Assembly: GCF_000768065.1 (NCBI RefSeq)
Contig: NZ_JRKM01000001.1
Span: 1,364,001-1,428,000 of the forward strand
DNA from: Aquabacterium sp. NJ1
GTDB taxonomy: Bacteria; Pseudomonadota; Gammaproteobacteria; Burkholderiales; Burkholderiaceae_C
Length of the DNA stretch: 64,000 bases
Direction: 5' to 3'
Shown: positions 28,617 through 37,619 of the stretch, piece after piece
Position numbering within the stretch: position 1 is the first letter of the stretch
Layout: each line of letters opens with the position of its first letter
Translations under genes and position numbers: made by a program
Notes under the pieces: generated by a model
Databases searched by the model: none
Seen by the model: the letters and a program-made list of their open reading frames with translations, nothing else
Told to the model about the DNA's origin: nothing

Positions 28617-29378
28617 ATGAACACATGGTTCGCACTGGCCCTGGCGCTGAGCAGCGTCACGGCCATGTTGTTCTGGCAACGCCAACGGGTGCAGCGCCGG
28701 GAAGCACACATCCGCCACTTCAACTTCCCCAAGGGTGTTTTCAGCAAGGTGATCGCCAGGCACCCCCAACTGACGCAAAGAGACATGGAGCTGGTCAGCC
28801 AGGGCCTGCGCCAGTTCTTCCTGGCCTACCACCACAGCCGCTACCAGTACGTGTCCATGCCCTCACAGGTGGCCGATGACCTCTGGCACGAGTTCATTCT
28901 GTACACACGCCATTACGAAGCCTTTTGCCGCCAGGCCTTCGGGCGCTTTCTGCACCACACGCCGGCCGTCGTGCTGCGGCAGGCCCGCTTGAGCAACGAG
29001 GGCTTACGGCGCACCTGGCACCATGCCTGCCGGGAAGAGCACATCAACCCGCGCAAGCCTTCACGCCTGCCTCTGCTGTTCGCGTTGGACCGCAAGTTCG
29101 GCATCGCCCACGGCTTCATGTATGTGGCGGACTGCAGCGGCGTCCAACGCGAAGACCTGACGCGAGATGGCGGCGCGACCTACTGCGGCGGGGACTTCTC
29201 GGACGCCAGCGTGGACGGCGGCACCAGCGGCCTGGACGATGGCGGCAACCACGATGGGCACGACAACAGCCATGGCCACGGGCACGGCGGCGGTCACGAC
29301 AGTGGTGGTGACGGATCGGGAGATGGCGGCGGCGGGGACAGCGGCAGCAGTTGTGGCGGAGGCTGTGGCGGCGACTAG
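28617..29378 (+). CDS. Membrane-anchored protein with Gly/His/Asp-rich Cys tail
   Basis: 253 residues from ATG 28617, which has GGGGGAG upstream; an ATG at 28581 would add 12 residues. One N-terminal transmembrane helix is followed by a helical domain with VADDLWHEFILYTRHYEAFC and FGRFLHHTP, resembling proteins annotated as glycine-rich-domain-containing; I cannot name the family firmly. The last 65 residues are Gly/Asp/Ser with a His-Gly repeat (HGHGHGGGHDSGG) and end in SSCGGGCGGD. That tail could bind metal or be cross-linked; both are inference. Confidence 0.7.
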   Translation: MNTWFALALALSSVTAMLFWQRQRVQRREAHIRHFNFPKGVFSKVIARHPQLTQRDMELVSQGLRQFFLAYHHSRYQYVSMPSQVADDLWHEFILYTRHYEAFCRQAFGRFLHHTPAVVLRQARLSNEGLRRTWHHACREEHINPRKPSRLPLLFALDRKFGIAHGFMYVADCSGVQREDLTRDGGATYCGGDFSDASVDGGTSGLDDGGNHDGHDNSHGHGHGGGHDSGGDGSGDGGGGDSGSSCGGGCGGD

Positions 29379-29407
29379 CGCTGCACGCGGGCACAAGGGC
29401 AAACCGC

Positions 29408-29782
29408 CTAACGCCTCGTCGGGATGCGCCAGACCACAATCAGCCCGATCAAGGCCAGGCTCAGGATCAGCACCTGCAAACCAGGCCGGCCCGCCAGGCG
29501 CCAGGCCGACAAGCCCACCATGACGCTCATCATCCCGCTGGCCAGCCATTTCACTTTCAAGGGCAGCGCATGGTGCGCCTCCCAGTCCCGCACCATGGGG
29601 CCCAGCCATCGGTTGGACAACAACCAAGCATGCCAGCGCGGCAAGCCCTTGGCAAAGCAGGCGGCCGCCAGCAACACAAAAGGCGTGGTGGGCAGGCCCG
29701 GCAGGATGGCACCCAGCACAGCCAGGCCCAGCGACACCCAACCCGCGAAGATCAGGGCGTAGCGCAGAAGCCGGGCTTGCAT
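29408..29782 (-). CDS. YbaN family (DUF454) inner-membrane protein
   Basis: 124 residues with three or four hydrophobic helices. The DUF454 signature is clear: LGLAVLGAILPGLPTTPFVLLAAACFAKG, followed by WHAWLLSNRWLGPMVRDWE. The function is unknown. It ends convergently with the Gly-rich protein gene, and glnS ends 34 bases upstream of its start codon on the same strand. Confidence 0.88.
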   Translation of the reverse strand: MQARLLRYALIFAGWVSLGLAVLGAILPGLPTTPFVLLAAACFAKGLPRWHAWLLSNRWLGPMVRDWEAHHALPLKVKWLASGMMSVMVGLSAWRLAGRPGLQVLILSLALIGLIVVWRIPTRR

Positions 29783-29816
29783 GCGGGCAAGGCGGTAGAC
29801 GGGCCTCGGGGCGCGC

Positions 29817-31625
29817 TTACTTCGCCCAGTTGCCGTCCTTCATGCCCGTGATCTTGTTGAAAACGGGCTTGCCGGGTGCATGGTCCTTGCGGTCGGCCAC
29901 AAAGTAGCCGTGGCGCTCGAACTGGAACTTCTGATCGGCATGTGCCTGCGCCAGCGAAGGCTCGACGTAAGCCGTGACCACCTTCTTGCTCTCCGGGTTC
30001 AGGCTGGCCAGGAAGTCCTTGCCGCCGGCATCGGGCTGGGCGTCGGTGAACAGGCGGTCATACAGGCGCACCTCGGCGGCCACGCCATCGGCCACGCCCA
30101 CCCAGGTGATGGCGGCCTTGACCTTGACGCTGTCTGCGCCGGGTGTACCGCTCTTGGTGTCGGGCACCACCGTGGCCAGCACCTCGGTGACCTGGCCATC
30201 CGCATCCTTGACGCAGCCGGTGCACTCGATCACGTAGCCACCCTTGAGGCGTACCTTGTTGCCAGGGAACAAGCGCTTGTAGCCCTTGGGCGGCACTTCT
30301 TCGAAGTCCTCGCGCTCGATCCACACTTCCTTGCCGATGGTGAACTGGCGCACGGGGGACTCGGTGCCTTCCGGCGGGTGGGGCAGCGCAGGCAGCGAGC
30401 AAGGCTCCAGATGGCCATTACCCATCACCTCGTCCCAATTGGTGAGCACCAGCTTGACAGGGTCGAGCACGGCCATGCCGCGGTGGGCCTTGTGCTCCAG
30501 GTCGTCGCGCAGGGCGATGTCCAGCGTGCTGTAGTCGATCCAGCTGTCGGCCTTGCTCACGCCGATGCGCTCGCAGAACAGCTGGATGGCTTCGGGCGTG
30601 TAGCCGCGACGGCGCAGGCCCACGATGGTGGGCATGCGGGGGTCGTCCCAGCCCTCGACATGCTTCTCGTCCACCAAAGCTTTCAGCTTGCGCTTGGAGG
30701 TGATCACGTACGTGAGGTTCAGGCGCGCGAATTCGTACTGGCGCGGTGTCGGCTGCTTGAGCAAGCCGCCTTCGGCCAGGCGGTCCACCAGCCAGTCGTA
30801 GAAGGGGCGCTGGTCCTCGAACTCCAGCGTGCAGATGGAGTGGGTGATCTGCTCCAGCGCGTCTTCGATGGGGTGCGCGAAGGTGTACATCGGGTAGATG
30901 CACCACTTGTCGCCCGTGTTGTGGTGGGTCGCGCGGCGGATGCGGTAGATGGCCGGGTCGCGCATGTTGATGTTGGGCGCGGCCATGTCGATCTTGGCGC
31001 GCAGCACCATGCTGCCGTCCGGGTGCTTCCCGTCACGCATCTCGCGGAAGCGCGCGAGGTTTTCTTGCGGCGTGCGGCTGCGGAAGGGGCTGTCCTTGCC
31101 GGGGGTGGAGAAGTCGCCGCGGTTGGCACGCATCTCTTCAGGCGTCTGCTCGTCCACATAGGCCAGGCCGGCTTCGATCAGGTACTCGGCGGCGCGGTAC
31201 ATGTGGTCGAAGTAGTTGCTGGCGTAGTACAGGTGGCTCTCGGCCTGGCCATTGAAATTCGAGTCCCAGCCAAAGCCCAGCCACTTGACGGCGTCCAGGA
31301 TGGCGTCGACGTATTCCTGCTCTTCCTTCTCGGGGTTGGTGTCGTCAAAGCGCATGTGGCAGACGCCACCATAGTCGCGCGCCAGGCCGAAGTTCAGGCA
31401 GATACTCTTGGCGTGGCCCACGTGCAGGTAGCCATTGGGCTCCGGCGGGAAACGGGTGCGAATCTTGGCCGGGTCAGGCTGCCCCTGCTCGTGGTGGGCG
31501 GCGTCGCCCGGCGAGCCGCCCCAGCGGCGGCTGGCGTAGGTGCCCTGCTCCAGGTCGCGGTCAATGATGCCGCGCAGGAAATTGCTGGGTTTCGAAGGGG
31601 TGTTGTCGTCTGTAGGCGCGTTCAT
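29817..31625 (-). CDS. glnS: Glutaminyl-tRNA synthetase
   Basis: 602 residues; E. coli GlnRS has 554, and the difference is mostly a longer N-terminus and surface insertions. The class I HIGH motif is PPEPNGYLHVGHAKS, and the KMSKS equivalent is VITSKRKL. MRFDDTNPEKE is the ATP/amino acid site. The C-terminal half forms the anticodon-binding beta-barrels. CGGAG precedes the ATG. Presence of GlnRS is typical of beta- and gammaproteobacteria and means Gln-tRNA is charged directly. Confidence 0.96.
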   Translation of the reverse strand: MNAPTDDNTPSKPSNFLRGIIDRDLEQGTYASRRWGGSPGDAAHHEQGQPDPAKIRTRFPPEPNGYLHVGHAKSICLNFGLARDYGGVCHMRFDDTNPEKEEQEYVDAILDAVKWLGFGWDSNFNGQAESHLYYASNYFDHMYRAAEYLIEAGLAYVDEQTPEEMRANRGDFSTPGKDSPFRSRTPQENLARFREMRDGKHPDGSMVLRAKIDMAAPNINMRDPAIYRIRRATHHNTGDKWCIYPMYTFAHPIEDALEQITHSICTLEFEDQRPFYDWLVDRLAEGGLLKQPTPRQYEFARLNLTYVITSKRKLKALVDEKHVEGWDDPRMPTIVGLRRRGYTPEAIQLFCERIGVSKADSWIDYSTLDIALRDDLEHKAHRGMAVLDPVKLVLTNWDEVMGNGHLEPCSLPALPHPPEGTESPVRQFTIGKEVWIEREDFEEVPPKGYKRLFPGNKVRLKGGYVIECTGCVKDADGQVTEVLATVVPDTKSGTPGADSVKVKAAITWVGVADGVAAEVRLYDRLFTDAQPDAGGKDFLASLNPESKKVVTAYVEPSLAQAHADQKFQFERHGYFVADRKDHAPGKPVFNKITGMKDGNWAK

Positions 31626-31723
31626 GCTCCGATTCTATCGAGTCCGCTTCGCCCCGAGGCCTCACCGCCGATTTGTCCGCCAATTCAATGGCAGGCACAA
31701 CCATCCCGGCAAGCCCTCCAAGC

Positions 31724-32578
31724 TCATCGCTCGCGCTCATAACGCCAGAGGTAACCATTGGCCTTGCAGGCGTCCAGCGTGGCCAGGCTGGCCAGCAGGC
31801 GCGAGACACGCTTGACCATGTAGAGCGGCTTGACAGTCGGGCCGACCAGGACCAGATCCTCGCCCCGCTGCACGGCGCGCACGATGCGCCTGGCAACCAA
31901 GGCCGGTGGTGCGCCATGTTTCTCGTAGTAGGCCGCGATCTTGTCGAGTTGCGCCCCCGGAACAATGTCTGCAACAGCCTGCCGGTTGCGCACGATGGGG
32001 GTGTTGATCACGCCAGGGCACACCACGGACAAGCCGATGTTCGTCCCCCTCAACTCCATGGCCAGCGCATCGTGCAGCCCCATCACGGCGTGTTTGGAGG
32101 CGCTGTAAGCGCTGAGGTTGGGGGCCGGATGCAGCCCCGCTGCAGAGGCCACATTGACGATGTGTGCCGGCAGCCCCTCTTTCAGCATGCCGGGCATGAA
32201 GGCCCGACACACGTGCACCATGCCCATCAGGTTCACATCCAGGACACGCCGCCAGGCCTCCAGCGGTGTGTGCAAAAAGGGCCCGAGAAAGCCAATGCCA
32301 GCGTTGTTCACGACCACGGCTGGCGCGCCGCATTGACGCATGAACTCGTCGGCCACACCCTGCACGCTGTGAGGATGGGACACATCCAGCAAAGCAGCAC
32401 GACAAGCCACCCCCATGCCGGCGATCTCCCGGCGAGCATGCTCCAGCGCATCAGCCTGAACATCGCTCAAGAAAACGTTGGCGCCGGCATGCGCAAAAGC
32501 CTTCGCGGTTTCCAGACCGATGCCGGAGGCGCCACCCGTGACGAAGACCCATCGTGAGCGCAAGTAAGGAATGGACAT
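31724..32578 (-). CDS. SDR family NAD(P)-dependent oxidoreductase
   Basis: 284 residues from the ATG at 32578; the open frame extends further upstream but loses family similarity. The Rossmann motif is VTGGASGIGLETA, with NNAGIGFLGPF next. The catalytic residues are Ser in NVASAAG, Tyr and Lys in YSASKHAVMG. The C-terminal 50 residues (LVGPTVKPLYMVKRVSRLL) form the substrate lid. The substrate is unknown; the nearby lipases suggest lipid-related chemistry, but this is only position. It diverges from the lipase-foldase genes. Confidence 0.9.
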   Translation of the reverse strand: MSIPYLRSRWVFVTGGASGIGLETAKAFAHAGANVFLSDVQADALEHARREIAGMGVACRAALLDVSHPHSVQGVADEFMRQCGAPAVVVNNAGIGFLGPFLHTPLEAWRRVLDVNLMGMVHVCRAFMPGMLKEGLPAHIVNVASAAGLHPAPNLSAYSASKHAVMGLHDALAMELRGTNIGLSVVCPGVINTPIVRNRQAVADIVPGAQLDKIAAYYEKHGAPPALVARRIVRAVQRGEDLVLVGPTVKPLYMVKRVSRLLASLATLDACKANGYLWRYERER

Positions 32579-32877
32579 GATTGGCTGGAGCTGTAGGTCA
32601 AAGCCCGCGATTGTGCGGACGGCGCCCCCCTCCGCATGAGATTCAAAGACGCCATGGTTCCTATCATTTTTGACCACCCCCATGCCTGGCAGAAATTGAT
32701 AACCAAACTGTCTTTTTGGGTGCTCACGTGGGAAGCGTCTGGCCTCCCAGACTTCGGACAGCAAGTTGCACCAGCAGCCCGGCATTGATGCCCCAGGCCG
32801 CCTGGGCGGCTTTGCATTCGCTTCATCAAGCTCGTCCGCGTCCACGACGCACAACCTCCCCACACCAGGAGACAAAC

Positions 32878-33813
32878 ATGTCTTTCAAACAAAAATCGAA
32901 GATGGCCCTCATCGCAGCCGCTGCGGCCATGTCCGTCACAGGCGCTCACGCTGCCGCCCCGAAGAACCCGGTCGTATTGGTTCACGGCTTCACCGGCTTT
33001 GACACCGTATTGGGTCTGGATTACTGGTATGGCATCACCAAGGCGCTGGAAAAGGACGGCGTCAAAGTGCTGGTCGCGCAGGTCAATCCGTCGCAGACCT
33101 CCGAATACCGCGGTGAAGAGCTGGTCAAGCAACTGGAAGCCTGGAAGATCGCCAACAAGGTCACCAAATTCAACCTGGTTGGCCACAGCCAGGGTGGCCC
33201 GACCGTTCGTTATGCCGCCAGCGTTCGCCCTGACCTGGTATCCAGCGCCACCACCGTGGGCGGCGTGAACCTGGGTTCGACGCTTGCTGACAAGATGGTC
33301 AATGACAAGACCATCGCTCAAGGCAACTGGCTGGACACGTTCGGCACCTCCTTGCTCAAGCTGCTGGGTCTGGCATCCAGCTATGACGGCAATGCAGACA
33401 AGATCAGCGCATCGACAGCCGCCATCGACATGACCTACGCCTCGGCCGTGGCCTTCAACAAGAAGTACCCTGAAGGTGCACCCGCCGTGGAGGGCACACC
33501 CGGCACGAATGAAAATGGCAGCAATGGGGTGAAGTATTTCTCCATCGCGGGTGATGCCAACGGCACGACCAACAGCCTCGACGTGATCGACTTGCTGCTC
33601 GTCAGCACAACGGCCAAAACGGTATTCAAGGATGTCGTGGCGGACGGCGTGGTGCAAACGTCCTCGCAATACTGGGGCAAGCACATCAAGACCTACCCCT
33701 GGAACCACTTCGACGAGGTCAACCAATCCCTGGGGCTGATTGGCAAGGACGCCCCTTCGCCCAAGGACGTTTACCGTTCGCTTGCACAGATGCTGGCAAG
33801 CAAGGGCCTGTGA
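32878..33813 (+). CDS. Secreted triacylglycerol lipase (foldase-dependent family)
   Basis: 311 residues. The signal peptide ends at AHA (residue 25). PVVLVHGFTGFDTVLGLDYWYG is the oxyanion loop, the nucleophile is Ser104 in VGHSQGGPT, and the acid and base are Asp256 (ADGVVQT) and His277 (WNHFDEVNQ). It belongs with the Burkholderia/Pseudomonas-type lipases that need a membrane foldase and the type II secretion route. The foldase gene follows after 107 bases. CAGGAG precedes the ATG. Its amino acid sequence is similar to the lipase at 25955-26893. Confidence 0.92.
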   Translation: MSFKQKSKMALIAAAAAMSVTGAHAAAPKNPVVLVHGFTGFDTVLGLDYWYGITKALEKDGVKVLVAQVNPSQTSEYRGEELVKQLEAWKIANKVTKFNLVGHSQGGPTVRYAASVRPDLVSSATTVGGVNLGSTLADKMVNDKTIAQGNWLDTFGTSLLKLLGLASSYDGNADKISASTAAIDMTYASAVAFNKKYPEGAPAVEGTPGTNENGSNGVKYFSIAGDANGTTNSLDVIDLLLVSTTAKTVFKDVVADGVVQTSSQYWGKHIKTYPWNHFDEVNQSLGLIGKDAPSPKDVYRSLAQMLASKGL

Positions 33814-33830
33814 CCCTGGCCTGAACGTAT

Positions 33831-33856
33831 CGAGGGGTCGCGTTCGAGCCCCCTCG
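33831..33856 (+). terminator. Hairpin 1 between lipase and foldase genes
   Basis: CGAGGGG and CCCCTCG form a perfect 7-bp stem with a twelve-base loop, 17 bases after the lipase stop. No T-run follows, so it may protect the lipase mRNA 3' end or partly terminate. Confidence 0.4.
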
Positions 33857-33863
33857 GTCTCAC

Positions 33864-33893
33864 TGTGATCGTTGGCCCAGGCCGGCGATCACA
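33864..33893 (+). terminator. Hairpin 2 between lipase and foldase genes
   Basis: TGTGATCG and CGATCACA form a perfect 8-bp stem; an inner GGCC/GGCC pairing extends it. It lies 27 bases before the foldase ATG and could lower foldase expression relative to lipase. Confidence 0.4.
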
Positions 33894-33920
33894 GCCTGCA
33901 TTTCTGCCTTGCCTCCCTCT

Positions 33921-34889
33921 ATGTTGCTCAAGATTAACCACGATCACAGAAGGCGCTGGATCACCGCAGGCGTGGTGATACTGGCAGGTGGCCTTGCCGT
34001 GTCTGCGCGCTGGTATGCGTCAGGCACCACCGCCACTCAACCAGCCAGGCAGACCACAGCCTGGGCCTGGTTGCAGCCTGACGCCGGCACCACCGCATCA
34101 GAGGTGGTTGCTGATACCCCATCACCGAGACCAGCCGGTGTGCGATCTCCAGACACCTTGCGTGCCGTGCTGTACCAAGGCTCATTCTCCGGAACCCAGG
34201 CTTTCGGAAGCTGGTGTGCAAGCACCGCCTCGACGCTGACGCCGTGCCTGGGCTTGCGCGAACGCTTCGAGTACTACATCAACGGCCTGGGAGAAATTTC
34301 TGTTGCCGAGGTGCGTGCGCTCATCGAAGACGAAGCCCGCAAGGCAAACGGCGCGCAACTGGCCCAGCAGATCATGGCGATCTATGACAAGTACTGGGAT
34401 GTGCGCAATCACACCTACCGGCACAACGTCGACATGGCCGACATCTCCAGCTGGATGCCCGCCTTGCAAGAGGCTCAGCAGTATCGCAAGCAGATCCTGG
34501 GCGAAGACTGGGCCAAGGCGTTTTATGCGGAGGACGACCAGGAGTTCGTTGCCACCTATCAACGTGCATCAACAGGCAGCCCACCGCCTCCGTCCAGCAG
34601 CGATCCCGTGCCACTGCCCAGCACGAACAAGGATGCGCAAGCCATCCGATCGGAACGCATGGCGCGCTATGGCGCAGAGGTGACTGCACAGCTGGAGGCG
34701 CTGGATGCACAGCAAGGTCAGTTCGATCAGCAGGTGGCCCTCGCCCGTGCAGAGTGGAGCCGGCTGCAGGCACAACCCAATCTGAGCGAACTCGATCGGG
34801 ACGCACAGCTCCATCAGTTCATTTCAACGCACTTCGATGCGCACAACCGCAAGCGGGCCACCGCGCTGGCCAGGCTGCCTGCGCCTTGA
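33921..34889 (+). CDS. lifO: Lipase-specific foldase (steric chaperone)
   Basis: 322 residues from ATG 33921. A single N-terminal transmembrane helix (residues 13-30) anchors it in the inner membrane, followed by a variable Ala/Thr/Pro-rich linker. The family motif is seen as RERFEYYINGLGE at residues 113-125, the sequence essential for lipase folding in known foldases. The rest is helical, with ALDAQQGQFDQQVALARAEW in the second folding domain. The protein folds the lipase in the periplasm before type II secretion. It follows the lipase directly, with two hairpins in the gap. The upstream ribosome-binding site is weak. Confidence 0.9.
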   Translation: MLLKINHDHRRRWITAGVVILAGGLAVSARWYASGTTATQPARQTTAWAWLQPDAGTTASEVVADTPSPRPAGVRSPDTLRAVLYQGSFSGTQAFGSWCASTASTLTPCLGLRERFEYYINGLGEISVAEVRALIEDEARKANGAQLAQQIMAIYDKYWDVRNHTYRHNVDMADISSWMPALQEAQQYRKQILGEDWAKAFYAEDDQEFVATYQRASTGSPPPPSSSDPVPLPSTNKDAQAIRSERMARYGAEVTAQLEALDAQQGQFDQQVALARAEWSRLQAQPNLSELDRDAQLHQFISTHFDAHNRKRATALARLPAP

Positions 34890-34905
34890 CCAGAGGCCCG
34901 AGGTG

Positions 34906-35982
34906 TCAATCGCCGCTTGAGACGAGCTGAAAACGTTGCCGATACGCGCTGGGCGTCTCACCCGTCCAGCGCTTGAAGGCCCGCGTGAAGTTCGCCGGGT
35001 TCAGGTATCCCAGCCGCAGGGCGATATCGTCGATGCGCATGGAGGAAGAACGCAGGAGGTTCAGTGCCTCCAGGCGACGGCGTTCGTTGACCACATCCCG
35101 AAAGTTCACGCCCTGGCGCTCCAGTCTCCTGGCCAGGGTGCGCGGCGACAGGTTCATGCGCTCGGCCACCTGGGGAAGACTGGGAAAGCCATCATCGGAC
35201 AGGTGCAAGGCGTCCGCCACAGCAGCAGAGAAGGACTCGCTGCTCAAGTGCACCTTGGCCAGCTCCTGCTCGCACTGCGCGCGAGCCTGCCTGGCTGCAA
35301 GCGGCTGTGCCATCGTCAGGCGCGTGGCCAGCAGCTGATGCGGGATGAAGAGCTGATTGGCTTTGCATTCAAAGCTGGTGCGCGGCAGGCACTTCTCGTA
35401 TCGCACAAAGGCAGCAGGCCTGGGCCAGGTCAGACTGATGTGCGCGTGTTGCAGATGCCCCTCCTGAACCCGATGCCCGCCCAGGTGCTGCGCGCAATTG
35501 AGCCAGGCTGCAATGGTGCTCTCGACTGCGAACTGATGGGCGAACCCCAGTGGCATCTTTTCCGTGAAAGTCAGGACCACGCCGTCATCGCGCCAGTCTG
35601 GCGAGATGGCCATGAAGCGTGACCCCAATGGCGAAAAGCGGACGCCCACCTCCAATGCCTCGTGAAGCGTGTCGGCACAGATCAGGGCCAGGCCAAGGAA
35701 GCCAAACAAGGTGGGCGGCACATGCATGCCCAGTTCAATGCCAAAGCACGGGTCGCCGGTCATGCGCAACGCATGGTAGATCAGCGCGGCATAGTCAGGC
35801 GCCGCCAGCAGGGCTTCCGGGTCGTCCAGCGCATCCATGCGAAGACCTGCCATCTGCAGCAAAGCGGCCTGCTCAACGCCACGCTCCACCGCCAGCTTGC
35901 ACAGCAAGGCAGCAACAGGCATGGGTACGGGCGGCGCCAGATGCGCGCCTGGTACTTCGTTGAGAAACACGTGCGTGGCCAT
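34906..35982 (-). CDS. AraC family regulator with arabinose-binding-like N-domain
   Basis: 358 residues from the ATG at 35982; further in-frame starts lie upstream to 36156. The N-terminal 200 residues match the PF12625-type domain (LGMHVPPTLFGFLGLALICADTL), found in OruR/ArgR-like regulators. The C-terminal helix-turn-helix pair is at residues 255-355: QVAERMNLSPRTLARRLERQ and DIALRLGYLNPANFTRAFKR. It diverges from the secreted hydrolase gene at 36117, so control of that gene or of the lipase-foldase pair is plausible. The ligand is unknown. Confidence 0.88.
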   Translation of the reverse strand: MATHVFLNEVPGAHLAPPVPMPVAALLCKLAVERGVEQAALLQMAGLRMDALDDPEALLAAPDYAALIYHALRMTGDPCFGIELGMHVPPTLFGFLGLALICADTLHEALEVGVRFSPLGSRFMAISPDWRDDGVVLTFTEKMPLGFAHQFAVESTIAAWLNCAQHLGGHRVQEGHLQHAHISLTWPRPAAFVRYEKCLPRTSFECKANQLFIPHQLLATRLTMAQPLAARQARAQCEQELAKVHLSSESFSAAVADALHLSDDGFPSLPQVAERMNLSPRTLARRLERQGVNFRDVVNERRRLEALNLLRSSSMRIDDIALRLGYLNPANFTRAFKRWTGETPSAYRQRFQLVSSGD

Positions 35983-36116
35983 GGCAAAAAAGGATAGGCA
36001 CATTGTCTGAAGCAAGGCTGACACCTTCAATAAGGGATCACCAGAATCGTGCTGTCCGCTCCTCAGGGGCCAGCCAACATGGCAAGTGAGCGGCAACCCA
36101 CAGCACATCCAACACC

Positions 36117-37526
36117 ATGACAACTCACGGAAGACACCTCCTGCAAATGACCGCAACAGCCGTGCTGGCCTGCATCAGCATCACCTGTCTGGCCGCGGTA
36201 CCTCAGGCTGCCGTCACCGCCGGGCCCGATACCCCCGGCTACGGCGACCGCGCCGACGTGGACAACCTGGCTCAGTTCGGCTTCACCGAGCGCGAGTACG
36301 CGATCTCGGGTCTGGCACGCAAGTTCAAAGGCGTCGGCACCTTGGGCAGCGACGGCAAGTGGGCGGCCTCCGTGGTTTCCAGCAACACCCCTTACAACAC
36401 GATGATGATCGTGCGCCGGCCAACGGACCCGGCCCGCTTCAATGGCGTCGTGATCGTCGAGTGGCTCAATGTCAGCACGGGCTACCCCCTCGATGTGGAC
36501 TGGGGCATGGCGCACGAGGCCATCCTGCGCGAGGGCTATGCCTATGTCGGCGTCAACGTCCAGAAAGTGGGGGTCCAGGGTGTCCAGAAGCTCACGGCCT
36601 ACGGGAGCCGCTACGCGGCTGGCAGCATCCCCGATGACGACATCTCGTACGACATCCTGTCGCAGACGGCCCAGGCCCTGCGTGACCAGAGCCATCTGAT
36701 ACTGGGTGGCCTCAAGCCTCAGAAGCTGATCGCCACAGGCCATTCGCAATCGGCCATGCGCCTGATCACCTATGCCAATGCCATTCAGCCGCTGGACAAG
36801 GTGTTTGATGGGCTGTTCATACATGGCCGCACCAGCTCTGGGGCCAAGCTGGCGTCCAGCGACAGCATGCCGCTCAACACGGCGATCCGAAGCGACACCA
36901 ATGTGCCTGTCTTCCTGCTGCAGTCGGAAATGGATGTGGCATTGCAACCGGGCACATCCAGGCAGGTTGACACCGACCTCATCCGGCACTGGGAGGTGGC
37001 CGGCTCCGCCCACGCCGACCAGTACCTGCTCGACAGCATTGGCAAGGTCAGCACGCGCGAGGTAGGCTGGACGCCGCCCGAATGTGGCAGCCCCTATAAC
37101 GCCATGCCGTTCTACGAGGTGGAGATCGCGGCGTTCGATCACCTCAAGAACTGGATGACCACGGGCATCGCCCCCCCGACCGCACCACGCCTGCAACGCG
37201 ACTGGTTGGGCGGCATCAAGAAGGACGCCAATGGCAATGCCATCGGGGGCCTGCGCCTGCCGGAAATCGACGTGCCCATCGCCAGGTACGGTCACGTCAA
37301 CTTCACAACCGGCTCATTGGCCTTTCTGGATCTGTTTGCCTGCGTGGCGGGCGGCAATACCAACTACTTCACGGCCAGCAAGCTCCAGTCGCTCTACCCG
37401 ACACACGAGGACTACGTCAACAAATACAAGGCTGCAGCAGACGCCGCGCTGGCCAAGGGCTATATCCGGCCGGTGGAGCATGCCAACTCGCTCAAACGCG
37501 CGCAAGCGGCCGCCGTACCACAGTAG
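36117..37526 (+). CDS. Secreted alpha/beta hydrolase domain protein (PF20091 type)
   Basis: 469 residues with a signal peptide ending near CLAAVPQA. The family pattern GVVIVEWLNVSTGYPLDVDW is clear, and the nucleophile is Ser210 in ATGHSQSAMRL. Asp in LLQSEMDV and His in VAGSAHADQYLL complete the triad by position. C-terminal VNFTTGSLAFLDLFACVAGG is also conserved in this group. The substrate is unknown; an ester is likely. The gene diverges from an AraC regulator, close to the lipase-foldase genes. Confidence 0.82.
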   Translation: MTTHGRHLLQMTATAVLACISITCLAAVPQAAVTAGPDTPGYGDRADVDNLAQFGFTEREYAISGLARKFKGVGTLGSDGKWAASVVSSNTPYNTMMIVRRPTDPARFNGVVIVEWLNVSTGYPLDVDWGMAHEAILREGYAYVGVNVQKVGVQGVQKLTAYGSRYAAGSIPDDDISYDILSQTAQALRDQSHLILGGLKPQKLIATGHSQSAMRLITYANAIQPLDKVFDGLFIHGRTSSGAKLASSDSMPLNTAIRSDTNVPVFLLQSEMDVALQPGTSRQVDTDLIRHWEVAGSAHADQYLLDSIGKVSTREVGWTPPECGSPYNAMPFYEVEIAAFDHLKNWMTTGIAPPTAPRLQRDWLGGIKKDANGNAIGGLRLPEIDVPIARYGHVNFTTGSLAFLDLFACVAGGNTNYFTASKLQSLYPTHEDYVNKYKAAADAALAKGYIRPVEHANSLKRAQAAAVPQ

Positions 37527-37619
37527 CCCGCCGTTCCGGATCGACGTGGTTGCGGGGGCTGGCTCCTGCGCGCGCTTGGGTATAAGGTGGCAGACATCTC
37601 AGCCCGACAACGCGAGCCC

